64,000 nucleotides of DNA from RPQJ01 sp963793005 (lineage in GTDB: Bacteria > Pseudomonadota > Gammaproteobacteria > Steroidobacterales > Steroidobacteraceae): positions 868,001-932,000 of the forward strand of contig CAWBYP010000002.1 of assembly GCA_963793005.1 (NCBI GenBank). The letters are read 5' to 3'. The notes under the pieces are model-generated. The model saw only the letters and a list, made by a program, of their open reading frames with translations. It was not told the DNA's origin and did no database searches. Position numbers and translations under genes: made by a program. Each line of letters begins with the position of its first letter. Position 1 is the stretch's first letter. Shown here in pieces: positions 26,878 through 36,195 of the stretch.

Positions 26878-29234
26878 CAGGACTTCGCGGGCGTCAGCGG
26901 TCCGAGCTGTGGGTCCGCCAGCAGCAGCTTCCTCGGGTAGCCGAGCTGCAGCGCGCGCGCAGCGGCCGCCGAGGCCGCCGCATTGTCGCCCTGGTCGGCA
27001 CGCGCGAGTGCAATGTACATCTGGGCGTTCATGTCCTTTTCACCAAGCATTTCGGCACGGGTCAACGCGACTTGTGCATCCCCCCGTTCCCCGGCACGAC
27101 CATGATAGTAGGCGAGCATGGCCCAGGCCGCAGCATCGGTCGGATTGACTTTCAGGTTGCCAGCCGCGAGGCCGGCAGCCCGCCTGTACAACTCGACCGC
27201 TTCCGGGCGCCGGCCAGGCACCAGCCACAGCGCATCGGCGAGCGCGCTCACGACTACGTGGTCACTCGAGGCGAGCGCCTCGGCACTTTCATATTGCTCG
27301 ACGGCCTGCGGGTATCGCTTCTGGTAGTAGTAGAGAGTGCCGAGGTTCACATATGCGCTGCGCGTAGGCTCGACGTCCAGCGACGTCTCGAAAGTCCGCG
27401 TCGCGTCTTCCAGCTGCCCATCCATCAGCAGCGCCGCGCCAAGATTGTTGATCACCGACGCGTTGCCCGGCACCAGGGAAGCAGACTTCCTGTACTCGGC
27501 GATCGACTCGTCGATGCGGCCGGTGAACAGCAGGAAACTCCCGAGGGCGTTGTGGGCACGCCAGTAACCCGGGTCGATCTCGACCGCCCTGCGATAACTG
27601 CGCTCGGCATCCTCGTGCCGCCCCTGGTTCTTCAATGCCTCCGCGAGCCCTATCCTGGCTTCCGAATCCAGCGGCCGGCTCGCGGTAAGCCCGGAAAAGA
27701 CAGCCTCCGCCTGCTCGTACCGGCCGCTCGCCAGGTAAAGGCGGCCTAGCGCCATCTCGATCTCGGCGCGCTCCGGCTCGAGCTTGAGCGCCTTGCGGCA
27801 CAGCGCTTCGGCCGCCGACACCTGGTCGGTTGCCCCTGTGCGCTGGTAGCGACTCAGTTCAACCTCGCACAGTCCCGCATATGCGCGCGCCATGCCTGGA
27901 TCAAGATCCAATGCCTTGCGGAACAGCGCGCCAGCCTTGTCGAAGTCGCCCAGCGTTCCCGCCGCGCGAAATGCCGAGGCGCCGGCGAGGTAGGCGTCGT
28001 AGGCCTCGAGGTTGGCTGCGTGCTCGCGCGTCAGGCCGCGCTCCTCTTCTGGCGTCAATACAACTTCGAGGGCCTCGGTTATTGCGCGGGAGATGCTGTC
28101 CTGGATGGCGATGACGTCCGCCCAGTCACGGTCGTAGGTTCCGGCCCAGACATGGTAGCCGGTGACGGCATCGATCAGCTGGACCGTGACGCGCAGCTTG
28201 TCGTTGTCGCGGCGTATGCTGCCTTCGAGCACGTTGCGCACACCGAGCGCGGCGCCGATCTTCCTCACGTCCGCGTTCCTGCCCTTGAACTCGAATGCCG
28301 ATGTCCGCGCCGCGACACGCAGCCCGGGAATCTGTGCGAGCTGCGCTGAAATCTCCTCCGCGAACCCGTCGCCGATGTAACCGCTCTCCCCGCCCGGGGT
28401 CATGTCCACCAGCGGCAGCACCGCAATCGAGCGCAAAGCGGTGTCGGCTGCCTCGAGCGCCGGTGCGGCTGCCTGGTCCAGCGAACGCCACCACGCAAAT
28501 CCCGTCACGCCCGCCATCAGCGCAACACCGGACACGAGCCACGGCGCAATGGCCCTGCGAGGCTTCGCAATCGGCCGTCGGCGCCGCTGATCGCCGGGGT
28601 CCAGCACGATGCCGGCGGGCGTGATCTCGTAGGCCCATGCCACCACGCCGACGATCGGGATGCCGGTCACTGCGAGGATCGTGAGCGCAGTCATCCACCA
28701 TCCGGGCAGGCGCAGCGGCTCGAAGGTCATCTCCGCAACCTGCAGCAGGATGAACATGCCGACCAGGTAGCTACCCAGCACCCGGTACACGTGCCGGCGC
28801 CGGAGTTCGGATGCGAATTTCTGGATACGGGCGATCCGCGGACCTCCGGACACGACGGCCGAAGGGTCGACCGCCGCTCTCACCCGGCCCGGCTCGCGAA
28901 GAGCCTCGAAATGCGCGATCAGCGCATAGCCGATCCGTGCGACCTTGACGATGTGGCGCGGTTCCTCGCGTGTATCGCCGAGCATGCGGTGCAGCTCCCG
29001 CATCGCAGTCCGCAGCATCTCGTCGGTGGCCGTTTCACCGGGCCACGCCTGCTCACGTAGCGTCCCGCGATACACGACTTCGCCGTGGTTAGCCGCCAGG
29101 AGCTGCAGGATGCGGACATGGTGGGGAGCAAGGTCGTGGGAACGGTCGCCACCGGAGATTCGTCCGAGCAGCGGCTCAACGACCCAGTCGCCCAGCCTGT
29201 ACCCTGCCTCGAGGTCCTTGGCGTCCGTGATCAT
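26877..29234 (-). CDS. CadC-like membrane-anchored winged-helix regulator with TPR repeats
   Basis: 785 residues. An OmpR/CadC-type winged helix (about 10-110, with HHVRILQLLAANHGEVVYRG and REQAW) is followed by two or three membrane segments (about 150-255). Then comes a FlgO/adenylate-cyclase-associated domain (IAVLPLVDMTP, ARTSAFEFKGRNADVRKIG, NVLEGSIRR) and about ten TPR-like repeats up to the end. Proteins of this layout bind DNA directly from the membrane and use the periplasmic or TPR part to sense a signal or partner. It is one base from the carrier gene and probably controls or partners it. Confidence 0.82.
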   Translation of the reverse strand: MITDAKDLEAGYRLGDWVVEPLLGRISGGDRSHDLAPHHVRILQLLAANHGEVVYRGTLREQAWPGETATDEMLRTAMRELHRMLGDTREEPRHIVKVARIGYALIAHFEALREPGRVRAAVDPSAVVSGGPRIARIQKFASELRRRHVYRVLGSYLVGMFILLQVAEMTFEPLRLPGWWMTALTILAVTGIPIVGVVAWAYEITPAGIVLDPGDQRRRRPIAKPRRAIAPWLVSGVALMAGVTGFAWWRSLDQAAAPALEAADTALRSIAVLPLVDMTPGGESGYIGDGFAEEISAQLAQIPGLRVAARTSAFEFKGRNADVRKIGAALGVRNVLEGSIRRDNDKLRVTVQLIDAVTGYHVWAGTYDRDWADVIAIQDSISRAITEALEVVLTPEEERGLTREHAANLEAYDAYLAGASAFRAAGTLGDFDKAGALFRKALDLDPGMARAYAGLCEVELSRYQRTGATDQVSAAEALCRKALKLEPERAEIEMALGRLYLASGRYEQAEAVFSGLTASRPLDSEARIGLAEALKNQGRHEDAERSYRRAVEIDPGYWRAHNALGSFLLFTGRIDESIAEYRKSASLVPGNASVINNLGAALLMDGQLEDATRTFETSLDVEPTRSAYVNLGTLYYYQKRYPQAVEQYESAEALASSDHVVVSALADALWLVPGRRPEAVELYRRAAGLAAGNLKVNPTDAAAWAMLAYYHGRAGERGDAQVALTRAEMLGEKDMNAQMYIALARADQGDNAAASAAAARALQLGYPRKLLLADPQLGPLTPAKS

Positions 29235-29267
29235 TCGACGCTGACCCGTCCATCCCCTGGAAATCGA

Positions 29268-30434
29268 TCATAGCAGAGCCAGCGCCTCGCGGAGATCATC
29301 GGCCAGGTCGTCCGGGTCCTCAATTCCAACCGACAGACGAACGGTGCCCGGTCCGATGTCGGACCAAGCAAGCTGCTCTGGCGTAAAGCCACGCGGCTGC
29401 AGCATGGCCGGCGCCACCACCAGCGACTCCGTCGAGCCCAGGCTCGAGGTGAGCGCGAACAACTTCAGCGCCTCCGAAAAACGCGTACCGGCCTCGATAC
29501 CCGCGGCGAGGTCAAACGTGACCATCGTGCCGAAGCTGTCCATCTGGCGCTGCGCGAGTGCGTGGCCGGGATCAGAGGGCAGGCCCGGGTAGCGGACCCG
29601 CGCGACTGCCGGATGGGTGACAAGGAATTCGGCTATCCGCAGGGCGTTGCGGCACTGGCAGTCCCAGCGTACGAAATACGTCTTCAGGCCCCTGAGCAAC
29701 AGGTACGCGGCATGCGGGTCGAGCGTCGGCCCAAGGTGCGTGAAATCATCGCGTATCGAGTCGATCAGTTCACCGCGGCCGATGACGGCGCCGCCCATTA
29801 CGTCGCCGTGGCCCGACACGAACTTGGTCAGGCTGTGTGCATAGAGATCGACGTCGTACTGCCCGTGGTTGTGCGGGCCCGCCAGCGTGTTGTCGAGCAG
29901 CGTCAGCGCTCCGTGCCTGCGCGCAATCGCCGTGACCCGCTCGAGGTCGGCAACCTTCAGCACCGGGTTCGTCGGGCATTCGAACACCACGAGCCGCGTC
30001 GGCGTGCCGGCAAGCGCCTGCTCGAGCGCCGCGTGGTCTGTAACCGAAAGCATGGTCGCCGTGACACCAAAGCGACCCAGGGTCCTGCGGATGAATGCGC
30101 GTGTCGGCGGATACGATTCCGCAAAGTAGACCACGTGGTCCCCGGCTTTCAGCAGCGCCAGCAGCGTGTTCGAGATCGCCGCTATGCCGGACGCGGTTAG
30201 CAGGCACGCGGCGCGGTCCTGCAGCCCCGCGAGCGCCTGCTCCAGCTGCTGGAGCGTGGGGTTGGACACCCTCGAGTAATAGAAGCCGTCGCGCTTCTGC
30301 GCGAAGTACTTCTGCGTCTCGGCAACGTCGTCGAACGTGAATTTGACCGACTGGTAGATCGGCGCGACCAGCGGGCGGTTGTCGGGCGGCAGGCTGACGC
30401 CCGGCAGGTGCGTGACCCGCGTGCGCTTTTTCAC
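29268..30434 (-). CDS. Cys/Met-metabolism PLP enzyme (cystathionine gamma-synthase/lyase family)
   Basis: 388 residues of the fold-type I transsulfuration family. Visible are the N-terminal PIYQSVKF, YSRVSNPTLQQLE (substrate/PLP phosphate region), ASGIAAISNTLLALLKAGD, LDNTLAGPHNHGQYDVDLYA and the PLP lysine in HSLTKFVSGHGDVMGG. The exact reaction (gamma-synthase, gamma-lyase or beta-lyase) cannot be set by eye. The start overlaps the upstream amidase stop (ATGA). Its coupling to an omega-amidase and a methionine-type aminotransferase suggests sulfur amino-acid turnover. Confidence 0.87.
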   Translation of the reverse strand: MKKRTRVTHLPGVSLPPDNRPLVAPIYQSVKFTFDDVAETQKYFAQKRDGFYYSRVSNPTLQQLEQALAGLQDRAACLLTASGIAAISNTLLALLKAGDHVVYFAESYPPTRAFIRRTLGRFGVTATMLSVTDHAALEQALAGTPTRLVVFECPTNPVLKVADLERVTAIARRHGALTLLDNTLAGPHNHGQYDVDLYAHSLTKFVSGHGDVMGGAVIGRGELIDSIRDDFTHLGPTLDPHAAYLLLRGLKTYFVRWDCQCRNALRIAEFLVTHPAVARVRYPGLPSDPGHALAQRQMDSFGTMVTFDLAAGIEAGTRFSEALKLFALTSSLGSTESLVVAPAMLQPRGFTPEQLAWSDIGPGTVRLSVGIEDPDDLADDLREALALL

Positions 30435-31207
30435 GTGATTTCGAATCCGTCGGCGTCGAGATGTGCAGGGAACTCCTCGCGGTAGCTGCGCAGTGATTCC
30501 AGGTCCAGCACGGCCGTCTCGACCCGGTCGCCGCCGCCTTCACTGGACAGGGGCCGCCCGAGGAAGTCGATCGCGACGCTGTCGCCGGCATAACTCACGG
30601 CATTGCCGTCCCGGCCGATGCGGTTCACGCCCACGACGTAGCACAGGTTCTCGATCGCGCGCGCGCGGAGCAGCGCGGCCCATGCACGCGCCCGGCGAGC
30701 CGGCCAGTTCGCGACGTAGAGCAGCAGGTCGTAGTCGCCGCGGCTGCGGCTCCAGACTGGAAAGCGCAGGTCGTAGCAGATGAGCGGACAGACGCGCCAG
30801 CCCTTCAGCTCGATCGTGAGGCGCGATCCGCCCGCCGTGTAATGGGCATGCTCACTGGCCATCCGGAACAGGTGTCGCTTGTCGTAGTGTTGCAGCGACC
30901 CGTCCGGGCGGGCCCATACCAGGCGGTTGAAGTAGTGGCCCTGGTCCTGGACGATCAGGCTCCCCGTAATAACGCAGCCTATCGCCGCCGCTTCCTCGCG
31001 CATCCAGCCGACCGTCGGCCCGTTCATGGACTCGGCGTGTGTCGCGGCATCCATGCTGAATCCGGTGGAGAACATCTCCGGGAGAACGATCAGGTCGGTG
31101 TGCCCGGCCAGCCCGCGGAAGTGCTCCGCAAGCCTGTGCCGATTGGCAGCCGGGGACTCCCATGCGATTTCCGACTGGACCAGCGTGACGCGCAGGTGTG
31201 AATTCAT
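30431..31207 (-). CDS. Omega-amidase (Nit2/YafV-type)
   Basis: 258 residues of the carbon-nitrogen hydrolase superfamily with the Glu-Lys-Cys triad in LPEMFSTGF, YDKRHLF and PLICYDLRFP. The segment GFSMDAATHAE is typical of YafV/Nit2 enzymes, which hydrolyse 2-oxoglutaramate or 2-oxosuccinamate. Such enzymes pull forward glutamine- or asparagine-dependent transamination of keto acids. The aminotransferase gene directly upstream overlaps it by 4 bp (ATGA), which fits the known transaminase/omega-amidase pairing. Confidence 0.88.
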   Translation of the reverse strand: MNSHLRVTLVQSEIAWESPAANRHRLAEHFRGLAGHTDLIVLPEMFSTGFSMDAATHAESMNGPTVGWMREEAAAIGCVITGSLIVQDQGHYFNRLVWARPDGSLQHYDKRHLFRMASEHAHYTAGGSRLTIELKGWRVCPLICYDLRFPVWSRSRGDYDLLLYVANWPARRARAWAALLRARAIENLCYVVGVNRIGRDGNAVSYAGDSVAIDFLGRPLSSEGGGDRVETAVLDLESLRSYREEFPAHLDADGFEIT

Positions 31208-32373
31208 CGTTCCAACCTCCTTAGCCTCTGGCCGGCGGCCTCGAGCGTAGATTCGTTCTTGGCGAAACAGAATCGCACGACCCGCTCGGTCGAAGCATGC
31301 GTGGAAAACACCGAGACCGGTATCGCTGCGACGCCGATTTCGCGGGTGAGCCAGCGTGCGAAGTCGACATCGGTCGAGTCGCTCACGGCTGAATAGTCAG
31401 CGAGCTGGAAATAGGTCCCCGCCGCTGGCACGAAGTCGAGCGGCGTTAGGGCCAGCAGGCGACAGAAATGGTCGCGCTTGTCCTGGTAGAAAGCGGACAG
31501 CCCGAGGTGGTGATCCGGGCACTCCACCAGGAAATCCGCGAGTGCCGCCTGGATCGGCGTGGCAACCGCGAACTGAACGAACTGGTGCACCTTGCGGAAT
31601 TCGGCCGTGAGTTCGGCGGGCGCAACGCAGTAGCCGACTTTCCAGCCGGTGGCGTGATACGTCTTACCGAAGGAGGAGACGGCGAAACTTCGCGCGGCCA
31701 GCGCGTCGCGACTGAGCACGCTCGCGTGTTCCTGCCCATCGAACACAATGTGCTCGTAGACCTCGTCCGAAAGCACATACGCATCTGTTCGCCCGAGAAT
31801 GCGTTCCAGTGCGTCCAGGTCGGCCGCAGACCAGACCGCCCCGCTCGGGTTGTGCGGCGAATTGACGATTAACATGCGGGTGCGCGATGTCACTGCGTCC
31901 GCCACGCGATCCCAGTCAACCGAAAACGCGGGTGACCGCAAGGGAACACGTACAGCGCGTCCACCGGCCAGTTCGACCGCCGGCTCATAGGAGTCGTAGG
32001 CCGGCTCGAGCAGGATCACCTCGTCGCCGGGCCGCACGACGGCCTGGATCGCGCAGAACAGCGCCTCCGTTCCGCCCGAGGTGACCGTAACCTCGTCGGT
32101 TGCCGATACCTCGCGACCATAGAGGTCGCGAACCTTGCCTGCGATCGCCTCGCGAAGCGCGGGCCAGCCAGCCATCGGCGCGTACTGGTTGTGGCCCGAG
32201 CGCATGTGTGCCGCCACCAGGTCCACCAGGCGCGCCGGTGGATCGAAGTCGGGGAACCCCTGCGAAAGGTTGATCGCGCCGCACTCGGCGGCGAGCCGCG
32301 ACATCACGGTAAAGATAGTGGTGCCGACGCGTGGCAGCTTCGACTCAAACGGCTTGATCACCGGTGCCACCAT
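31204..32373 (-). CDS. Class I/II aminotransferase (YbdL-type, methionine/glutamine)
   Basis: 389 residues, fold-type I PLP enzyme. Family segments are INLSQGFPDFDPP, YAPMAGWPALREAIA, VTSGGTEALFCAI, VNSPHNPSGAVW, LSDEVYEHIVFDG and the PLP lysine in SFGKTYHATGWKVGY. These resemble E. coli YbdL, which transaminates the methionine keto acid. With the adjacent omega-amidase it could recycle KMTB to methionine. The first codons overlap the end of the ROK kinase gene by 29 bp; a GTG start a few codons downstream (before IKPFESKLP) is possible. Confidence 0.88.
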   Translation of the reverse strand: MVAPVIKPFESKLPRVGTTIFTVMSRLAAECGAINLSQGFPDFDPPARLVDLVAAHMRSGHNQYAPMAGWPALREAIAGKVRDLYGREVSATDEVTVTSGGTEALFCAIQAVVRPGDEVILLEPAYDSYEPAVELAGGRAVRVPLRSPAFSVDWDRVADAVTSRTRMLIVNSPHNPSGAVWSAADLDALERILGRTDAYVLSDEVYEHIVFDGQEHASVLSRDALAARSFAVSSFGKTYHATGWKVGYCVAPAELTAEFRKVHQFVQFAVATPIQAALADFLVECPDHHLGLSAFYQDKRDHFCRLLALTPLDFVPAAGTYFQLADYSAVSDSTDVDFARWLTREIGVAAIPVSVFSTHASTERVVRFCFAKNESTLEAAGQRLRRLER

Positions 32374-33124
32374 CGCGGGGCGGCAGCGCAGCCGCCGCCA
32401 TCGCCGCGCCGATGATGCCCGCCTCGTTGCGGAAGTGCGCCGGCACGATTTCCGCGCGGCTCTCGAGCAGCGGGCCGAACATCTCCCAGTTCTCGGTCAC
32501 GCCACCGCCGATGACGAATACGTCGGGCCACAGCAGTCGGTGATAGGCCGCAAGCACTTCATTGACTGCCGCGGCCCATTCATCCCATCCGAGGCCGAGA
32601 TCGGTCTTGACCTTGGCGGAGGCGCGGTGCTCCGCTTCCATGCCGCGGACCTCGAGGTGCCCGAGTTCCGTGTTCGGGAGCAGGCGGCCGTCGACGAAGA
32701 TCGCAGTACCTATGCCGGTGCCGAGCGTCAGGACCATCACTGTCCCACTACGCCCGCTGCCGGCACCCAGCGTCATCTCGGCAACACCGGCGGCATCGGC
32801 GTCGTTGAGAAACGCCACCGGGCGGCCGATACGCGCGCCGAGCAGCCCTTGCGCGTCGGTGCCTATCCAGCGTGTGTCGATGTTGGCCGCCGTCCAAGCC
32901 CGGCCCTGCCTGGTGACCGCCGGGAATGCAACACCGACTGGCCCATCGGACGGCAACTCACCGGCCATTGAGGCCAGCAGGTCGATCACGTCTACAGGGG
33001 TGGCCCCCGCCGGCGTGGGTCGACGCAGCACCGCACCACCGACGGCCCCGGAGGCAGGATTCACAAGCCCCGCCTTCACGAATGAGCCCCCGACATCGAA
33101 TGCGAGGATCGGTGTTTCCTGCAT
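32345..33124 (-). CDS. ROK-family polyphosphate glucokinase-like protein
   Basis: 259 residues. The N-terminal phosphate loop DVGGSFVKAGLV, the ROK motif region LNDADAAGVAEM and the second phosphate loop LTLGTGIGTAIFVDGR are present, with NTELGHLEVRG as the expected sugar-binding Glu/His segment. The overall order resembles polyphosphate/ATP glucokinases (PpgK). Whether polyphosphate or ATP is the donor cannot be decided from sequence. It lies 6 bp downstream of potI and overlaps the next gene, so it is probably carried on the polyamine-transport transcript without a functional link. Confidence 0.82.
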   Translation of the reverse strand: MQETPILAFDVGGSFVKAGLVNPASGAVGGAVLRRPTPAGATPVDVIDLLASMAGELPSDGPVGVAFPAVTRQGRAWTAANIDTRWIGTDAQGLLGARIGRPVAFLNDADAAGVAEMTLGAGSGRSGTVMVLTLGTGIGTAIFVDGRLLPNTELGHLEVRGMEAEHRASAKVKTDLGLGWDEWAAAVNEVLAAYHRLLWPDVFVIGGGVTENWEMFGPLLESRAEIVPAHFRNEAGIIGAAMAAAALPPRDGGTGDQAV

Positions 33125-33130
33125 CCCGGG

Positions 33131-34000
33131 TCAGCCCTTCTTCATGCTTTCGATCATCTGCTGGTTCGCTGCCAGCGCCATCTGCGCATCACGATCCCTG
33201 GCCTTCTGCTGCCGGCTCATCATGACACCCGCGACGACCACGCCGATCGAGACGACCGCCACCAGGATGGTCGCCAGCGCGTTGATGTCGGGACTCACAC
33301 CGAGCCGCACCTTGGAGAAGATGACCATTGGCAGCGTGCTCGAACCCGGACCCGCCACGAAGCTGGTGATCACCAGGTCGTCCACCGACAGCGTAAAGGC
33401 GAGCAGCCACCCGGACATCAGCGCCGGGGCGATTATCGGCAGCGTGATCAGGAAGAACACCTTGGCCGGGCGGGCGCCAAGGTCCATCGCGGCCTCCTCG
33501 AGCGAGTCGTCCATCTGCGCCAGCCGCGACTGCACGACAACCGCGACGAACGACATCGTGAATGTAATGTGCGCAATGACGATGGTCGTCATGCCGCGTC
33601 CGGCCGGCCACCCGATCAACTGCTCCATGGTCACGAACAGCAGCAGCATCGACAGGCCGGTGATCACCTCAGGCATGACCAGCGGTGCGGTCGTGAGGCC
33701 CGACAACAGCGTGCGGCCCCTGAACGGCCCGAAGCGGGCGAGCACCATGCCGGCGAGCGTGCCGAGAACGACCGCGAGCGTGGCCGACAGCGCGGCGATC
33801 TTCAGGCTGAGCCATGCGGCGCCCAGGATCTGCTGGTTGTTGAGCAGTTCCCCGTACCACTTCGTCGAGAATCCTGCCCACACGGTCACGAGCTTCGATT
33901 CGTTGAACGAGTACACGATCAGCGAGAGGATCGGGATGTACAGGAACGCGTAGCCGAAGGCCAGCGCAGACACACGGAACCACGAGCGGCCCTGCATCAT
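33131..34000 (-). CDS. potI: Polyamine ABC transporter permease
   Basis: 289 residues, about six membrane segments. The cytoplasmic EAA loop SLEEAAMDLGARPAKVFFLI docks the ATPase. Length and position match PotI/PotC. The start at ATG 34000 overlaps the potH stop (ATGA), excluding the longer open frame upstream. It forms the inner-membrane channel with PotH. Confidence 0.92.
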   Translation of the reverse strand: MMQGRSWFRVSALAFGYAFLYIPILSLIVYSFNESKLVTVWAGFSTKWYGELLNNQQILGAAWLSLKIAALSATLAVVLGTLAGMVLARFGPFRGRTLLSGLTTAPLVMPEVITGLSMLLLFVTMEQLIGWPAGRGMTTIVIAHITFTMSFVAVVVQSRLAQMDDSLEEAAMDLGARPAKVFFLITLPIIAPALMSGWLLAFTLSVDDLVITSFVAGPGSSTLPMVIFSKVRLGVSPDINALATILVAVVSIGVVVAGVMMSRQQKARDRDAQMALAANQQMIESMKKG

Positions 34001-34911
34001 CGGTGCAGCCCTCCACCCGATTCGGCATCCTGCGCGCGCTGGTAATACATGATCGGGATCACCAGGAACAGCAGCAGCGCTATCGCGACAGCGCTCGCCA
34101 CAGGCCAGTCGCGGTTGTTGAAGAACTCTGTCCAGAGCACCTTGCCGATCATCAGCATGCCCGGGGACCCGAGCAGCGACGGGATGACGAATTCCCCGAC
34201 CGCCGGTATGAACACCAGCAGGCATCCCGCCACGATTCCGGGCAGCGACAGCGGCAGCGTGATCTTGTAGAAGGCCTGCCAGGGCTTGCAGCCGAGGTCA
34301 TAGGCCGCTTCGAGCAGCGTGATGTCCATCTTCTCGAGGTTGGCGTACAGCGGCAGGATCATGAACGGCAGGTACGAGTAGACGATGCCGATGTACACCG
34401 CCGTGTAGGTCTGCAGGATCTGCAGCGGCTCATGGATCACCCCGAGCCATATCAGGAAATTGTTCAGCAGGCCGTTGCTCTTGAGGATGCCGATCCACGC
34501 ATATACGCGCAGCAGGAACGAAGTCCAGAACGGCAGCACGATCAACAGCATCAGGATATTGCGTTTCGAGGGATCGCTGCGCGCTATCGCATACGCGATC
34601 GGGTATCCGATCAGGAGGCAGAACACCGTCGACACGAACGCGATCCCGATCGACGTCAGGTACGCCTTCCAGTAGAGGTTGTCCTGGACCAGGAACAGGA
34701 AATTGCCGAAGTCCAGTTGCACCTGGACGACCTTCTCCGATACCCAGTGCAGCAATGGCGCATAGGGTGGCATCGCGATCTGCGCCGTCGAGAAACTGAT
34801 CTTCAGCACGATCACGAACGGCACCAGGAAGAACAGCAGCAGCCACAGGTAGGGCACCGACGTGACGAGGTTCTTTCCCGTCAGCCCGAGGCGCTGGAAA
34901 ACCCTGTTCAC
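33997..34911 (-). CDS. potH: Polyamine ABC transporter permease
   Basis: 304 residues, about six membrane segments, with LPFWTSFLLRVYAWIGIL, typical of PotH/PotB, and the EAA loop LLEAAYDLGCKPWQAFYKI. It pairs with PotI. The start overlaps the potG stop (ATGA) and the stop overlaps the potI start, so the order potG-potH-potI is tightly coupled. Confidence 0.93.
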   Translation of the reverse strand: MNRVFQRLGLTGKNLVTSVPYLWLLLFFLVPFVIVLKISFSTAQIAMPPYAPLLHWVSEKVVQVQLDFGNFLFLVQDNLYWKAYLTSIGIAFVSTVFCLLIGYPIAYAIARSDPSKRNILMLLIVLPFWTSFLLRVYAWIGILKSNGLLNNFLIWLGVIHEPLQILQTYTAVYIGIVYSYLPFMILPLYANLEKMDITLLEAAYDLGCKPWQAFYKITLPLSLPGIVAGCLLVFIPAVGEFVIPSLLGSPGMLMIGKVLWTEFFNNRDWPVASAVAIALLLFLVIPIMYYQRAQDAESGGGLHR

Positions 34912-36053
34912 TTCGTCACCACCACCGGGCTTTCGGGCCGCCAGTGCAGGTACACCTGCTCATCCCAGGTGATGCTGTCGTCTGCATGGCGGTAGACGTT
35001 GGGCCGCGTGACACGCACTACCTTTCCGGAGGCGAGCCGAAGCAGGTAGATGGACATGTCACCCATGTAGGCAATGTCGCTCACCACCGCCGCAGCCCAG
35101 TTGTCGGTGGTATCGGGCTTCTCGCGGGAGATCCGGATCTTCTCCGGCCTGATGGCCGCCCACACGGTCGCGTCCGGGGCAGAACTGACACCGTGGTCCA
35201 CGTAGATCGGGGCCTCGAGGTCGTCGCATTCGATGCGGACATAGGACGGCTCGTCCTCGATCAGGCGGCCCTCGAACGTGTTGACCGAGCCGATGAACTC
35301 GGCCACGAAGCGCGAGCTCGGGTACTCGTAGATCTCGCTCGGCGTACCCACCTGCACGATGTCGCCGTGGTCCATGAGCCCGATGCGGCTCGACAGCGTC
35401 ATCGCCTCCTCCTGGTCATGGGTGACCACGATGAATGTGACACCAAGCGTTTCCTGGAGGTTTATCAGCTCGAACTGCGTATGCTCGCGGAGCTTCTTGT
35501 CGAGCGCCGCGAGCGGCTCGTCCAGCAACAGCAGCTTGGGCTTCTTCACCAGCGAGCGCGCGAGCGCGACGCGCTGGCGCTGGCCGCCTGAGAGCTGATG
35601 GGGCTTGCGCTTCGCGAACTGCCCCAGTTTCACGAGATCGAGCATTTCGCCGACACGGCGCGCGGTCTCGGACCTGGATATCCCCTCCTGCCGCAGGCCG
35701 AACGCCACGTTCTGCTCCACGGACATGTGGGGAAAGATCGCGTAGGACTGGAACATCATGTTGACCGGCCGCTCGTACGGCGGGATCTCGGTCATGTCCA
35801 CGCCGTCGATGTAGATCCGGCCCGCCGTGGGCCGCTCGAATCCGGCCAGCATGCGCAGCAGCGTGGTCTTGCCACAGCCAGATGCGCCCAGCAGGCAGAA
35901 GATCTCCTTCTGGTAGATGTCCAGCGTGATGTCGTCGACCGCGACGAATTCACCGAACTTCTTGGTGACTTTCTCGATCCTGACGTAAGGCTGGGCGTCC
36001 GGGTCGGTCCACGGTTCAAATTTCTGCTGCGCAGCTCGCGGTGAGATTGCCAT
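34908..36053 (-). CDS. potG: Polyamine ABC transporter ATPase
   Basis: 381 residues. Walker A is GASGCGKTT, the signature is LSGGQRQRVALARSL and Walker B is LLLDEPLAALD, all in the N-terminal 240 residues. The C-terminal part (about 265-375) is a TOBE-like regulatory domain. It powers the PotHI channel. AGGA lies about 8 bases before the ATG. A stable stem-loop separates it from potF. Confidence 0.94.
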   Translation of the reverse strand: MAISPRAAQQKFEPWTDPDAQPYVRIEKVTKKFGEFVAVDDITLDIYQKEIFCLLGASGCGKTTLLRMLAGFERPTAGRIYIDGVDMTEIPPYERPVNMMFQSYAIFPHMSVEQNVAFGLRQEGISRSETARRVGEMLDLVKLGQFAKRKPHQLSGGQRQRVALARSLVKKPKLLLLDEPLAALDKKLREHTQFELINLQETLGVTFIVVTHDQEEAMTLSSRIGLMDHGDIVQVGTPSEIYEYPSSRFVAEFIGSVNTFEGRLIEDEPSYVRIECDDLEAPIYVDHGVSSAPDATVWAAIRPEKIRISREKPDTTDNWAAAVVSDIAYMGDMSIYLLRLASGKVVRVTRPNVYRHADDSITWDEQVYLHWRPESPVVVTK

Positions 36054-36137
36054 TGGATCCTGAGTCGTCTTTAGGTGGCCCTCAGGCCGGGTTTTTTCTC
36101 AGTGGCAGGGGCGCCATGTGCAGGCCGCAAACGAATC

Positions 36138-36170
36138 GGGGCGGGCGGAGACTTTCACTCCGACCGCCCC
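36138..36170 (-). terminator. Strong hairpin between potF and potG
   Basis: A 13-bp stem (36138-36150 with 36158-36170, one mismatch) and a 7-base loop. On the leftward transcript the following bases contain few Ts, so it is probably a partial terminator or mRNA-stabilising element that lets the binding protein be made in excess of the transporter. Confidence 0.6.
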
Positions 36171-36195
36171 GCTCGCGATCCATGCCCGTGGGCGC

